Source of the DNA: Hyperoodon ampullatus
Taxonomy: Eukaryota > Chordata > Mammalia > Artiodactyla > Ziphiidae
Assembly: GCA_949752795.1 (NCBI GenBank)
Contig: OX457075.1
Coordinates: forward strand, 620,001 to 684,000
Length of the DNA: 64,000 nt
Direction of reading: 5' to 3'
Shown here: piece by piece, positions 50,827-61,610 of the stretch
Layout: every line of letters starts with the position of its first letter
Position numbering within the stretch: position 1 is the first letter of the stretch
Translations under genes and position numbers: made by a program
Notes under the pieces: model-generated
The model's input: the letters and a program-made list of their open reading frames with translations, nothing else
What the model was told of the DNA's origin: nothing
The model's database searches: none

Positions 50827-51156
50827 GAAAAAATGTGTCATGAAGTACCTAGGGGTAAAACAGGAATAAAGACACAGACCTACTTGAGAATGGACTTGAG
50901 GATATGGGGAGGGGAAAGAGTAAGCTGTGACAAAACGAGAGAGAGGCATGGACATATATACACTACCAAACATAAGGTAGATAGATAGTGGGAAGCAGCC
51001 GCATAGCGCAGGGAGATCAGCTCAGTGCATTGTGACCGCCTGGAGGGGTGGGCGGGAGGGAGACGCAAGAGGGAAGGGATTTGGGAACAGATGTATATGT
51101 GTAACTGATTCACTTTGTTATAAAGCAGAAACTAATAAAAAACATACAAAATTAAA
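50827..51156 (+). other. L1 3' UTR and A-rich end
   Basis: Contains GGATATGGGGAGGGGAAAGA (a G-rich tract typical of L1 3' UTRs), GTGGGAAGCAGCCGCATAGC and GGGAGACGCAAGAGGGAAGG, ending at AATAAAAAACATACAAAATT. The 3' half is shared with 27407-27715 (reverse). Confidence 0.88.
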
Positions 51157-51207
51157 AGAGTGCTTGGTACGCAGCATATTTTCAATTAAGGCTGAATGAA
51201 TGAACAT
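51157..51207 (+). mobile_element. MIR SINE, right part (split by L1)
   Basis: AGAGTGCTTGGTACGCAGCA followed by an AATTAAGGCTGAATGAATGA end matches the 3' end of MIR and completes the left part at 43806-43963. Confidence 0.8.
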
Positions 51208-51289
51208 GTGAACGCGAGCAGTAGTGAAGGGCTTAAAATGAAATAGTCTCATCCCACTCCCACATCCAGCAGTCAAGAAGCGACCAATT

Positions 51290-52124
51290 CTTTACTCAGG
51301 TTTTTAATTGTAAAATATGATATGTGTACTGAGAAGTGCACAGGACACCTTTGTCAATGTGACAAATAAAAAGAGAATACTTACATTACCACTACTCGAA
51401 ACTTAAAGTATTGATACTTGTCAGAATCTCAACCCCCCATATCCTTTTCTCATCACAGTCTCCTCCCCTCTTCCCAGTTAAACACCATCCTCATTTCTTG
51501 ACAATCATTTCCTTTAACCTACATGTATCCCTAACAAAAGAGTTTAGTTTTGTCAACATCTAACTTTATGTAGAGGATCATAGTATATGAAGTCTTTTCT
51601 ATCTTATTTCTTTCACTCAACATTGGTTCAAAAAATTCACCCACATTGCAGCCTGTAGCTCTAGTTCATTTAATTTTATTCCTTAATAGTTTTCCAACTG
51701 TACGAATACACAAAATTTATTTAATTTTTGACTTTTAATGGACATTTGGTTTGTTTTCAGTTTGTGCTAATGCAAATCATGGACAGGAATCCTGCTGTAC
51801 TTGTTATTCTGGTGCATTTACACAGGGAAGGGGTGAGGGCTGCTGGGTCACAGATTATTTATATACCTTCAGTTGATGGAGAGTGCTAAATGCTTTCCAA
51901 AGTAGTTGTGTCGATTTATACTCCAGTATAAGCAGGGTAGAAGATTCCCATAGTACTCCAGGTCTACAATACCTGATACTACCACACTTTATTTATGTAT
52001 TTGTCACACTGATTGGCATGTAGTTTCGTTGGTTTTGACTCACTTTTCTCTTATTACTTAATGAAGTCGTACACTTTTCTGTGTTTGCTGGCTGTTTGGA
52101 TTTCCTTTTGTATGAGGTTTACGT
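51290..52124 (-). mobile_element. Old L1 3' fragment, antisense
   Basis: Plus-strand words TTTCTTTCACTCAACATTGG, TGGACATTTGGTTTGTTTTC, GAGGGCTGCTGGGTCACAG and CTTTCCAAAGTAGTTGTGTC are the antisense of the 3' end of ancient mammalian L1 ORF2. Heavily decayed. The CHR SINE at 52125-52479 interrupts or borders it. Confidence 0.75.
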
Positions 52125-52479
52125 CAACTATTGTTATTTTTTATTCTTTTTATTATTTATTTTTGGCTGTGTTGGGTCTTTGTTGCTGCGTGCAGTCTTT
52201 CTCTATTTTCAGCGAGTGTGGGCTACTCTTCATTGCAGTGGCTTCTCTTGTCGTGGAGCACAGGATCTAGGTGCACAGGCTTCAGTAGTCATGGCACATG
52301 GGCTCGGTAGTTGTGACTTGCAGGTTCTAGAGCGCAGGCTCCATAGTTGTGGCACAAGGGTTTCGTTGCTTCGTGGCATGTGGGATCTTCCCAGACCAGG
52401 GCTCGAACCTGTGTCCCCTGCCTTGGCAGGCAGATTGTTAACCACTGCACCAGCAGGGAGGTCCAACTATTGTTATTTT
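52125..52479 (-). mobile_element. CHR-type SINE (longer form) with perfect 16-bp target-site duplication
   Basis: The reverse strand starts GGACCTCCCTGCTGGTGCAG, has the GGTTCGAGCCCTGGTCTGGG B-box region, and ends in an A-rich tail (T-rich at 52141-52173 in plus orientation). Perfect 16-bp repeats CAACTATTGTTATTTT at 52125-52140 and 52464-52479 bound it. Intact duplication indicates a clean, relatively recent L1-mediated insertion. Confidence 0.96.
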
Positions 52480-52860
52480 GAATTCTTCTCCATTTCCAAG
52501 TAATACTCTTACCTGACTATTTTCTGACTAAATTGGAGGCATTATCTGTTCACTTTCTATTTTACTAAGTAAGGGTTTAGTTCCTTTACACTCTTCCTAT
52601 GTCCACAATGCTCAGTAATGTTATGTCATCATTAGTTATTCCACTGCTCATGATCTCTTTGACTTGCAGTGATATACTTAAAAACCTAAATTGTTGATCA
52701 ACTATAAATTCTCTCAACGTCACGCTGTGTAAAATGAGGACATTCATACCATCTTCCGTTTTTTCTACCTCCTGTCTACCTTCCAAACCTAGCTTTTACA
52801 TTGTCAAAGTTGAAATTTATATTTTGTTCTATGTGCAGTTAAGTCTTCTGTTATTTGAGA
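52480..52860. other. Unique AT-rich sequence, nothing recognised
   Basis: Short interval between a SINE and a MIR with no supported feature. Confidence 0.4.
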
Positions 52861-52864
52861 GTCA

Positions 52865-52990
52865 GTAGGGAGTAAGGTTTAAGAGAACAGGCACAGAGCC
52901 TAAACTCAAAGCCTCGATCCAACCCTAAATTAGGTACAGCCTGGGCAAGTTGCTTCCCTGTCTTAGCTTCCTTTTCTCAAAAGTGGGAAT
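52865..52990 (+). mobile_element. MIR SINE, 5' part only
   Basis: AAGGTTTAAGAGAACAGGCA, GCCTGGGCAAGTTGCTTCC and CTTCCTTTTCTCAAAAGTGG follow MIR order. The 3' part is absent: a CHR SINE begins at 52991 and the 15-bp array follows. Confidence 0.75.
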
Positions 52991-53140
52991 GGGGCTTCCC
53001 TGGTGGCGCAGTGGTTGACAGTCCGCCTGCCAATGCAGGAGACACGGGTTCGTGCCCCAGTCCAAGAAGATCCTACTTGCCGCAAAGCAGCTGGGCCCAT
53101 GAGCCATGGCCACTGAGCCGGCGCATCTGGAGCCTGTGCA
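52991..53140 (+). mobile_element. CHR-type SINE truncated by the 15-bp array
   Basis: GGGGCTTCCCTGGTGGCGCA through the A box, then GTTCGTGCCCCAGTCC (B box) and CATGAGCCATGGCCACTGAG, up to GGAGCCTGTGC. The complete family would continue with GGGAGAGGCCACAACAGTGA and an A-tail. Instead the 15-bp tandem array begins at once. Its last part, CATGAGCCATGGCCACTGAG, resembles the array unit. Confidence 0.9.
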
Positions 53141-56100
53141 CTGCCACCATGAGCACTATTACCATAAGCACTGTCACCATCGGCACTGTCACCATGGGCA
53201 TTATCACTGTGAGCACTGTCACCATGAACAGTGTCACCATGGGTAATGTCACCATGGGAACTGCCACCATGAGCACTGTCACCATGAGCACTGTCACAAT
53301 GGGCACTGTCACCATGGGAACTCTCACCATGAGCACTGTCACCCTGGGCACTGTCACTGTGGGCACTGTCACCTTGGGTACTGACACCATGAGCACTATC
53401 ACCATGAGCACTGCCACGGTGAGAAATATCACCATAAGCACTGTTACCATTGGCCCTGTAACCACCTGCATTGCCACCATGGGCACCGTCATCGTGAGGA
53501 TGGTCACCATGAGCACTGTCACCATGAGACCTATCACTGTGAGCAATGTCACCATGGGCACCATCACCATTTTACACTGCCACCATGTGCACTACCACCA
53601 TGGGACTTGTCACCATGTGCACTATAACCTTGAGCACTCTCAAAATGGGCACTGTCACTATGGGCACTCTCACCATGGGCACTGTCACTGTGAGCACTGT
53701 CACCATGGACACTTCCATTGTGAGCACAGTCACCATGGGCACTATCACCATGGGGAATGTCACCGTGGGCACTGTCACCATGGGCACTTTCACCATGAGC
53801 ACTGTCACCATGGGCACTATCAACATGGGCACTGTCACCATGAGAACTCTCACCATGGACATTGTCACTGTGAGTACTGTCTCCATGGGCACTGTCACTG
53901 TGGGCACTGTCACTATGGGTGCTGTTACCGTGGGCACTGTCACCATTTGCACTGTCACAATGGGCACTGCCACCATGAGCACTATCACCATTTTGCACTG
54001 GCACCATGTACACTACCACTATGGGCACTTTCACCATGGGAAATCTCACTGTGAGCACTGTCACCATAGGTTCTGTCACCATGGGCACAGTCACCATGGA
54101 AAGTGCCACTATGAACACTGCCACCATGAGCACTGTCACCATGGGCACAGTCACCATTTTGCACTGCCACCATTAGCCATGCCACAATGGGCACTGTAAC
54201 CATGGGCACAGCCACCAAGTGCACTGTCACCATGGGCACTATCACTGTGAGCACTATCACCATGGATAATGTCACCATGAGCACTGTAACCATGGGAACT
54301 ATCACCGTGAGTTCTGTTACCATGGACCCTGTCACCATGGGCACTGTCCCCATTAGCACTGTCACGATAGGCACTGACACCATGAGCACTATCACCGTGA
54401 GCACTGTCACCTTGAGCACTATCAATTTGAGCACTGTCACCATGGGTAATCTCACCATGGGCATTATTAACGTGGCCAATGTCACCATGGACAGTTTCAC
54501 TATGAGCACTGTCACCATGAGCACTATCACCATGAGCACTATCATCGTGAGCACTGTCACAATGAGCACTTTCACCATGGGCATTATCACCCTGCACACT
54601 ATCACAGTGAGAACTATTGCCGTGAGCACTGTCACCATGAGCACTGTCAGTGTGTGCACTGTCACCATGAGCAGTATCAGAATGGGCACTGTCACCATTT
54701 TGCACTGCCACCATGTGCACTGTCACCATGGACACAATCACTGTGATCACTGTCACCATGGGTACTGTCAACATGGGCACTGTCACCATGGGCATGGCCA
54801 CCATGTGCACTTTCACCTTGGGCACTGTCACCATGAGCACTGTCACCATGGGCACTGCCACAAGTCACAAAGGGAACTGCCACCATGGGCACTGTCACCA
54901 TGGTACTCTCTCCATGGACACTGGCACCATGAGCACTGTCACCACGGGCAATAACTCCGTGAGCAATGTCACCATGGGCATTGTCACCATGGGTACTCTC
55001 ACCATGGGCACTGGCACCATGAGCACTGTCACCATGAGCAATGTCATCATGAGCACTGCCACCTTGGGCAATGCCTCCATAAGCACTGTCACCATGAGAA
55101 CTGTCACCATGAGAACTGCCACCATGGGTTTTGCCACCATGAGAACTATCACCATGAGCACTATCACCATGAGAACTGTCACCATGGGCACTGGCACCAT
55201 GGGGACAGTCACGATGAGCACTGTCACCATGGGCACTATTCCCATGAGCTTTTTCACCATGGTGACATTCCTCACGGAGCACTGTCACCATGGGCATGGT
55301 CACCATGGGCACTGGCATCGTGAACACTGCCACTGTGAACCCTATCACCATGAGCACTGCTACCGTGAGCACTATCACCAGAAGCACTGTCACAATGGAC
55401 ACTGTCACCATGGGCACTGCCACTGTGAGCACTGTCACCATGGGCACTGCCACCATGGGCACTATCACCATGGACACTATCACTGTGAACACTGTCACCC
55501 TGTGTACTGTCACCATGGGAACTGCCACCATGTGCACTGTCACAATGGTCACTATCACAGTGAGCCTTGTCACCATGGGCACTGCTAACATGGACACTGA
55601 CATCATGAGCACTTTCACCATGGGAACAGTCACCATGGGCAGTTTCACCTTGGTCACTATCACCATGAGCACTATCACCATGGGCACTGTCACTATGAGC
55701 ACTGTCACCATGGGCACTGTCACTATGAGCACTGTCACCATGGGCGCAGCCACCATGGGAACTGTCAGCATGGGCAGTATCATGGTGGGCACTGTCACCG
55801 TGGACACTGCCACTGTGAGCACTATCTTCATGAACACTGTTGCAGTGAGTAAGCACTGTCACCATGGGCACTGCCACCATGGTCACTATCACTGTGAGCA
55901 CTGTCACCACGGGAACTCTCACCATTGGTACTTCCACTATGAGCAATGTCACCATGAGCACTGTCACCATGGGCACTGCCACTGTGAGCACTGTCACCAT
56001 GGGAACTGCAACAATGAACACTCTATCCATGAGTACTGTCACCATGGGGAATATCACCATTTTCACTGTCACCATGGGCAATATCACTATTTTGCACTGC

Positions 56101-57690
56101 CACCATGTGCACTACCACCATGGGCACTCTCACCATGGGAACTCTCACCGTGAGCACTGTAACCACGGGTACCCTCACCATGGGCTATGCCACCATGTGC
56201 ACTGTCAGCATGGGCATGACCACTATGGGCACTAACTACATGAGCACTGTCGCCATGGTCACTGTCGCCATTTTGCACTGCTACCATGTGCCCTACCACC
56301 ATGGGAACTCTCACCATGTTCATTATCACTGAGAGCACTGTCACCATGTGTACTCTCACCATGGGCACAGCCACCAAGTGCACTATAATAATGGGCACTT
56401 TCACCGTGACCACTGTCACCATTCACACTTTAACCATGGTCACTATCACTGTAAGCACTATCACCATGGGCACTATCACTGTCACAACTGTCACCATGAG
56501 CATTATCACCATGTGCACTATTAACATAGGCATTATCACCGCGAGCACTGCCACCATGGGCACTACAACCATGAGCACTGTCACAATAGGCACTGTCACC
56601 ATGAGCACTGTCACCATGTGCACTGTCACCTTGGGTATTATCTCTGTGAGCATTGTCACTATGAGCACTGTCACCATGGGTATTGTCAACAGGCTCAATG
56701 CCACCATGAGCAGTGTCACCATTGGCATTGTAACCATGGGAGCTGCCACCATGGATACTGTTATCATAGGCACTATCACCATGGGCAGTGTCACCTTGGG
56801 AACTGTCACCATGGGTACTGCCACCATGAGCACTATCACCATGAGCACTGTTATAGTGAGCATTATCAACATAAGCACTCTTACCATGAGCACTGTCAAC
56901 ATGTACACTGTCACCATGGGCATGGCCACCATGTGCACTCTCACACTGGGTCACTATCACCGTGAGTACTGTCACCATGGACACTGCAAACATGGGCACT
57001 GCCATCATGAACACTTTCACCATTGGAACTGTCACCATGGGCACTATCACCTTGGGCACGGCCACCATGTGCACTGTCACCATCGGTACTATCACCGTGA
57101 GCACTATCACCATGGGCCTTGTCACCATGAGGACTGTCACCATGGGCACTGTCACCATGAGCACTGTCACCAGAGGCATTGTCACCGTTAGCACTGTCAC
57201 CATAGACAATGTCACCTTGAGCAAAGTAACTATGAGCACTCTCACCATGGGTACTGTCAACACGGCACTGCCAACATGAGCTCTGTCACCATGAGCACTG
57301 TCAACTTGTGCGCTGCCACCATGAAAAAGGTCACCATAGGCAATATCACTGTGGGTAGTGTCACCATGGGCACTGTCATCGTGGGAACTGCCACCATGAG
57401 CACTATCACCAAGAGCACTGCTACTGTGAGCATTAACACCATGAACACTCTCACCATTGGTGCTTTCACCATTGGCATTCTCACCATGGTGGCTGCCACC
57501 ATGGGAACTGTCACCATAGGAACTGTCAACGTAGGCAGAGTCACCGTGGGAACTGTACTGTGGGTACTGCCACTGTGATCCCTATCACCATGAGCACAGC
57601 TACCGTGAGCATTAAGACCATAAGCAAAGTCACCAGAGGCACTGTCATCGTGGGCACTTTGACCATGGGCACTGTCACTATGGGCACTGT
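53141..57690. repeat. 15-bp tandem repeat array (ACTGTCACCATGGGC type)
   Basis: About 300 copies of a 15-bp unit alternating mainly between ACTGTCACCATGGGC and ACTGTCACCATGAGC, with point variants and few indels. Because 15 is a multiple of 3 and the unit rarely makes stop codons, five or six frames stay open for hundreds of codons on both strands. Readings include M-G-T-V-T repeats, His/Cys-rich H-C-H-H-G repeats, and G-D-S-A-H and M-V-T-V-P repeats on the reverse strand. No transcription or splice evidence is visible. It merges into TTAGGG-like sequence between 57690 and 57720. Confidence 0.95.
53568..56300. repeat. Punctuating variant units (CACCATTTTGCACTGCCACC) in the 15-bp array
   Basis: A distinctive variant with TTTTGCAC or TTTTACAC, usually followed by CACCATGTGCACTACCACC, occurs near 53568, 53988, 54150, 54694, 56086 and 56268. 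Spacings are about 420, 162, 544, 1392 and 182 bp. Such repeated markers show that multi-unit blocks were copied. On the reverse strand the variant creates the common end of several open frames. Confidence 0.75.
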
Positions 57691-58699
57691 CATGGGCATG
57701 GGTTACTGTGAGTGTACAGCTTAGGTTTAGAGTACAGGTTAGGGAAAGGGTTACAGTTAGGCTTAGGGTTAGGTTAAGAGCTACGGTTAGGGTTAGCAAA
57801 CGGGTAAGTTTTAGGGTACAGATGAGGGTACAAAAAAGTGTTAGGGATAGGGTAAGTGTTAGGGTACTGTTTAGTGTTAGTTAAGGGTTAGGATTAGGGT
57901 AAGGGATAAGGTAGAGATTAGGGTTAGGGTTAGCAAATGGGTAAGGTTTAGGGAACAGGTGTGGGTATGAAAACGTGTTAGGGTTAGGGCAAGTTTTAGA
58001 GTATGGGTCAGTGTTAGTGTATGGGTTAAGATTAGGGTACAGTTAGGATAAGGGTTAGGGTTATGTTTAGGGTTAGGGTTAGGGTTAGCTAACGGGTAAG
58101 GTTTGGGGTACAGGTGAGGGTACGAAAAAGTGTTAGGGTTAGGGTACATGTAAGGGTAAGGGTTAGTGTTAGTGTACGGGTTAGGATTAGGGTAAGTGTT
58201 ATGGTAAGGTGTAGGGTTGGGGTTAGGTATAGGTTTAGGGCTATGGTTAGGATTATCAAACAGTAAGGTTTAGGGTACAGGTGAGTGTAGTGAAACATGA
58301 TAGGGTCAGGGTACATGTTAGGGAACGGGTTAGTGTTAGTGTATGGGTTAGGATTAGGGTAGGGGTTAGGGTAAGGAGTAGGGTTTGGTTTAGGTTTAGG
58401 TTTAGGACTAGGGTTAGTGTTAGCGAACATGTAACATTTAGGGTACAGGAGAGGGTACGGAAACCTGATACGGTCAGGTTAGTGTTAGGGCATGGGTTAG
58501 TGTTAGCATATGGGTTAGGATTAGGGTACGGGTTAGGGTAAGGTGTAGTGTTGGGGTTAGGTTTAGGTTTATGGCTAGGGTTAGGGTTAACGAAAGGTAA
58601 GATTTTGGGTAGAGGTGACAGTACGGAAAAGTGTTAGTGTCAGGGTACGTGTTAGGGCATGGTTTAGTGTTAGTGTATGGGATAGGATTAGGGTACAGG

Positions 58700-61610
58700 T
58701 TAGGGTAAAAGTATGGTTGGGGTTAGGGTTAGGTTTATGGTTAGGGTTAGGGTTAGCGAATGGGTAACATTTAGTTTACAGGTGAGGGAAATAAAATGTT
58801 TTAGGGTATGGGTTAGTGTTAGTGTACGGGGTAGGATTAGGGTACAGGATAGGGAAAGGGTTAGGTTTAGGTTTAGGAATAGGTTTACGGTTAAGGTTAG
58901 GGATAGCGAACGGGTAAGTTTCAGGTTACAGATGAGGGTACGAAAACATGTTAGGCTTAGGGTACGTGTTAGGGTATGTGTTACTCTTAGTGCCCAGTTT
59001 AGGATTAGTGTACAGTTAGGGTAAGGGTTAGGGTTAGAGTTAGGTTTAGAGTTAGGTTTACGGTTAGTGAATGGCTAAGGTTTAGGGTACAGGTGAGGGT
59101 AAAAATACGTGTTAAGGGTAGGGAAAGTGTTAGGGTACGGGTTAGTGTTAGTGTACCTGTTAAGATCAGGGTACATTTTAGTGTAAGGTATAGGGTTAGT
59201 GTTAGGTTTAGGGTTAGGTTTAGTGAATGGGTAAGGTTTAGGGTAGAGGTGAGGGTACGGAAAATTTTAGAGTTATGGTACGTGTTAGGGTATGGGTTAG
59301 TGTTAGAGTACGGATTAGGATTAGGGTATGTGTTAGGGTAAGGTTTAGGGTTAGGTGTAAGGTTTGGTTTAGGGTTAGGGTTGAGTTAGCAAACGGTAAG
59401 GTTGCGGGTACAGCTGAGGGTACAGAAACGTGTTAGGGTAAGGGTACGTGTTAGGGTACGGCTTAGTGGTAGTGTATGGGTTAGGATTAGGGTACAGTTT
59501 ATGGTAAGATTTAGAGTTAGGGTTACGGTTAGGTTTAGGTTTAGGGTTAGTGTTAATGAATGGTTAAGGTTTAGGGTACAGGTGAGGGTACGAAAAGCTT
59601 TTAGGGTTAGGAAACGTCTTAGTGTATGGGTTAGTTTTAGTATATGAGTTAGGATTAAGGTACAGGATAGGATAAGGTTTAGGGTTAGGGCTAGGTTTAG
59701 GTTTAGGGTTAGGGTTAGGTTACATGAACGGTAAGTTTTAGCATACAAGTGAGGGTACGAAAACGTGTTACATATAGGGTACGTGTTAGGTTCCAGGTGA
59801 GTTTTAGAGTACGGTTTAGGATAAGAGTACAGGTTTGGGTAAGGTTTAGGGTTAGAGTTAGGGTTAGGTTTAGGATTAGTGTTATGGTTATCGAAAGGTT
59901 AAGTTTTAGGGTACATTTGAGGGTATGAAAAGCTTTTAGGGTTAGGATATGTGTTAGGATATGTGTTACTGTTAGTGTACGCGTTAGCATTAGGGTACGG
60001 GTTAGGGTTATGTTTACGGCTAGGGTTAGGGTTAGCGAACGGGTAACGTTTAGGGTACAGGTGAGTGTATGGAAAACTGTTAGGGTCAGGGTACGTGTTA
60101 GGGCACATGTTAGTGTGAGTGAATGGTTTAGTATTAGGGTACGGGTTAGGCTAAAGTTTAGGGTTAGGGTTAGATTTGGATTAGGGGTAGGGTTAGGGTT
60201 AGCAAACAGGTAAGGTTTAGGGTACAGATGAGGGTACGGAAAACTGTTACAGTCAGGGTACGTGTTAGGGCATGGGTTAGTGTTAGTGTATGCGTTAGGA
60301 TTTGAGTACGGGTTAGGGTAAGGTGTAGGGTTGGGGTTAGGTTTAGCTTTAGGTTTAGGGGTAGGGTTATGAAAGGGTAAGGTTTAGGATACAAATGAGG
60401 ATATGGCAACGTGTTAGAGTCAGGGTACGTGTTAGGGCATGGTTTAGAGTCAGTGTATGCGTTAGGATTAGGGTACGCGTTAGGGTAAGGTGTAGGGTTG
60501 TGGTTAGGTTTTTGTTTAGGGCTAGGGTTAGGGTTAGCGAATGGGTAAGGTTTAGGGTACAGTTGAGGGTATGGAAAATTTTAGGGTCAGGGTACGTGTT
60601 AGGGCATGCGTTAGTGTTAGTGTATGGGTTAAGATTAGGGTGCGGGTTAGGGTAACGTGTAGGTTTGGGGTCCGTTTCAGTTTAGGACTACGGTTCGGGT
60701 TAGCAAACTTGTAAGGTTTAGGGTATAGGTGAGGTTACAGAAAAGTATTGGGGTCAGGGTGCGTGTTAAGGCAGAGGTTAGTGTTAGTGAACGGGTTAGG
60801 ATTATGATTCGGGTTGGTGTAAGGTGTAGGGTTAGTGTTAGGTTTAGGTGTAGGGCTAGGGCTAGTGTTCGCGAATGGGTGATGTTTATGGTACAGGTGA
60901 GGGTAAGGAAACGTGTTAGGGTCATGTTACGTGTTAGGGCATGGGTTAGTCTTAGTGTACGGGTTAGGAATAGGGTACGGTTTAGGGTAAAGGTAGGGTT
61001 GCGTTTAGGGTTAGGTTTAGGATTAGGGTTACGGTCTGTGAATGGGTAACATTTAGTGTACAGGTGAGGGAACAAAAATGTTTTAGGGTACGGGTTAGTG
61101 TTCGTGTACGGGTTAGGATTAGGTTACGGGTTAGGGAAAGGTTTAGGTTTAGGTTTAGGGAGAGGTTTAAGGTTAAGGTTAGGGACAGTGAACGGGTAAG
61201 TTTCATGTTACAGATGAGGGTACAAAAGCATTTTAGGCTTAGGGTACGGGTTACTCTTAGTGACCAGTTTAGGATTAGTGTACGTTTAGGGTAAGGGTTT
61301 GGGTTAGAGTTAGGTTTAGGCTTAGGGTTACGGTTAGCGAACGGCCAAGCTTTAGGGTACAGGTGAGGGTAAGAATACGTGTTAAGGTTAGGGAACGTGT
61401 TAGGGTACGGGTCAGTGTTAGTGTACATGTTAGGATCAGGGTATGTTTTATTGTAAGGTATAGGGTTAGGGTTAGGGTTAGGTTTAGCAAACGGGTAAGG
61501 TTTAGGGTATAGGTGAGGGCACGCAAACTTTTTAGAGTTACTGTATGTGTTAGGGTACGGGTTAGTGTTAGAGTATGGATTAGGATTAGAGTATGGGTTA
61601 GGGTAAGTGT
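58700..61610 (+). repeat. Higher-order copies ~2.28 kb apart in the telomere-like array
   Basis: The block 58700-59340 matches 60980-61610 monomer by monomer at an offset of about 2282, including the irregular spacings (150, then about 160). Diagnostic variants are AACATTTAGT, TTAGGCTTAGGGTACG, TTACTCTTAGTG followed by CCAGTTTAGG, and TGTAAGGTATAGGGTTAG. Confidence 0.8.

Larger units (their letters stand above)
43965..51156 (+). mobile_element. Near-full-length but disabled L1 retrotransposon
   Basis: A 7.2 kb LINE-1 with all parts in order. The 5' UTR starts GGGGGAAGATGGCAGAAGAG, with a GC-rich section and a CT-rich section near 45450-45560. ORF1 (46067-46955), ORF2 (47014-50826), a 3' UTR and a short A-rich end follow. 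It lies inside a MIR whose two parts flank it at 43806-43963 and 51157-51207. Target-site duplications are not clear; AAAACACATATGA (left) and AAAACATACAAAA (right) are a weak candidate. Both ORFs carry stops and frameshifts, so it cannot make functional proteins. It belongs to a cetartiodactyl L1 lineage by memory of the consensus. Confidence 0.95.

Noticed and set aside
53011..54054. A 347-codon plus-strand frame with M-G-T-V-T and H-C-H-H-G repeats as a metal-binding or repeat protein
   Set aside because: It is a by-product of the 15-bp unit. It starts inside SINE sequence, switches repeat type at an indel, and matching open frames occur on both strands.
54692..55837. A 381-codon minus-strand frame with M-V-T-V-P and G-D-S-A-H repeats
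   Set aside because: Same cause: unit length divisible by 3 and no stop in the unit. No splice, promoter or polyA context.
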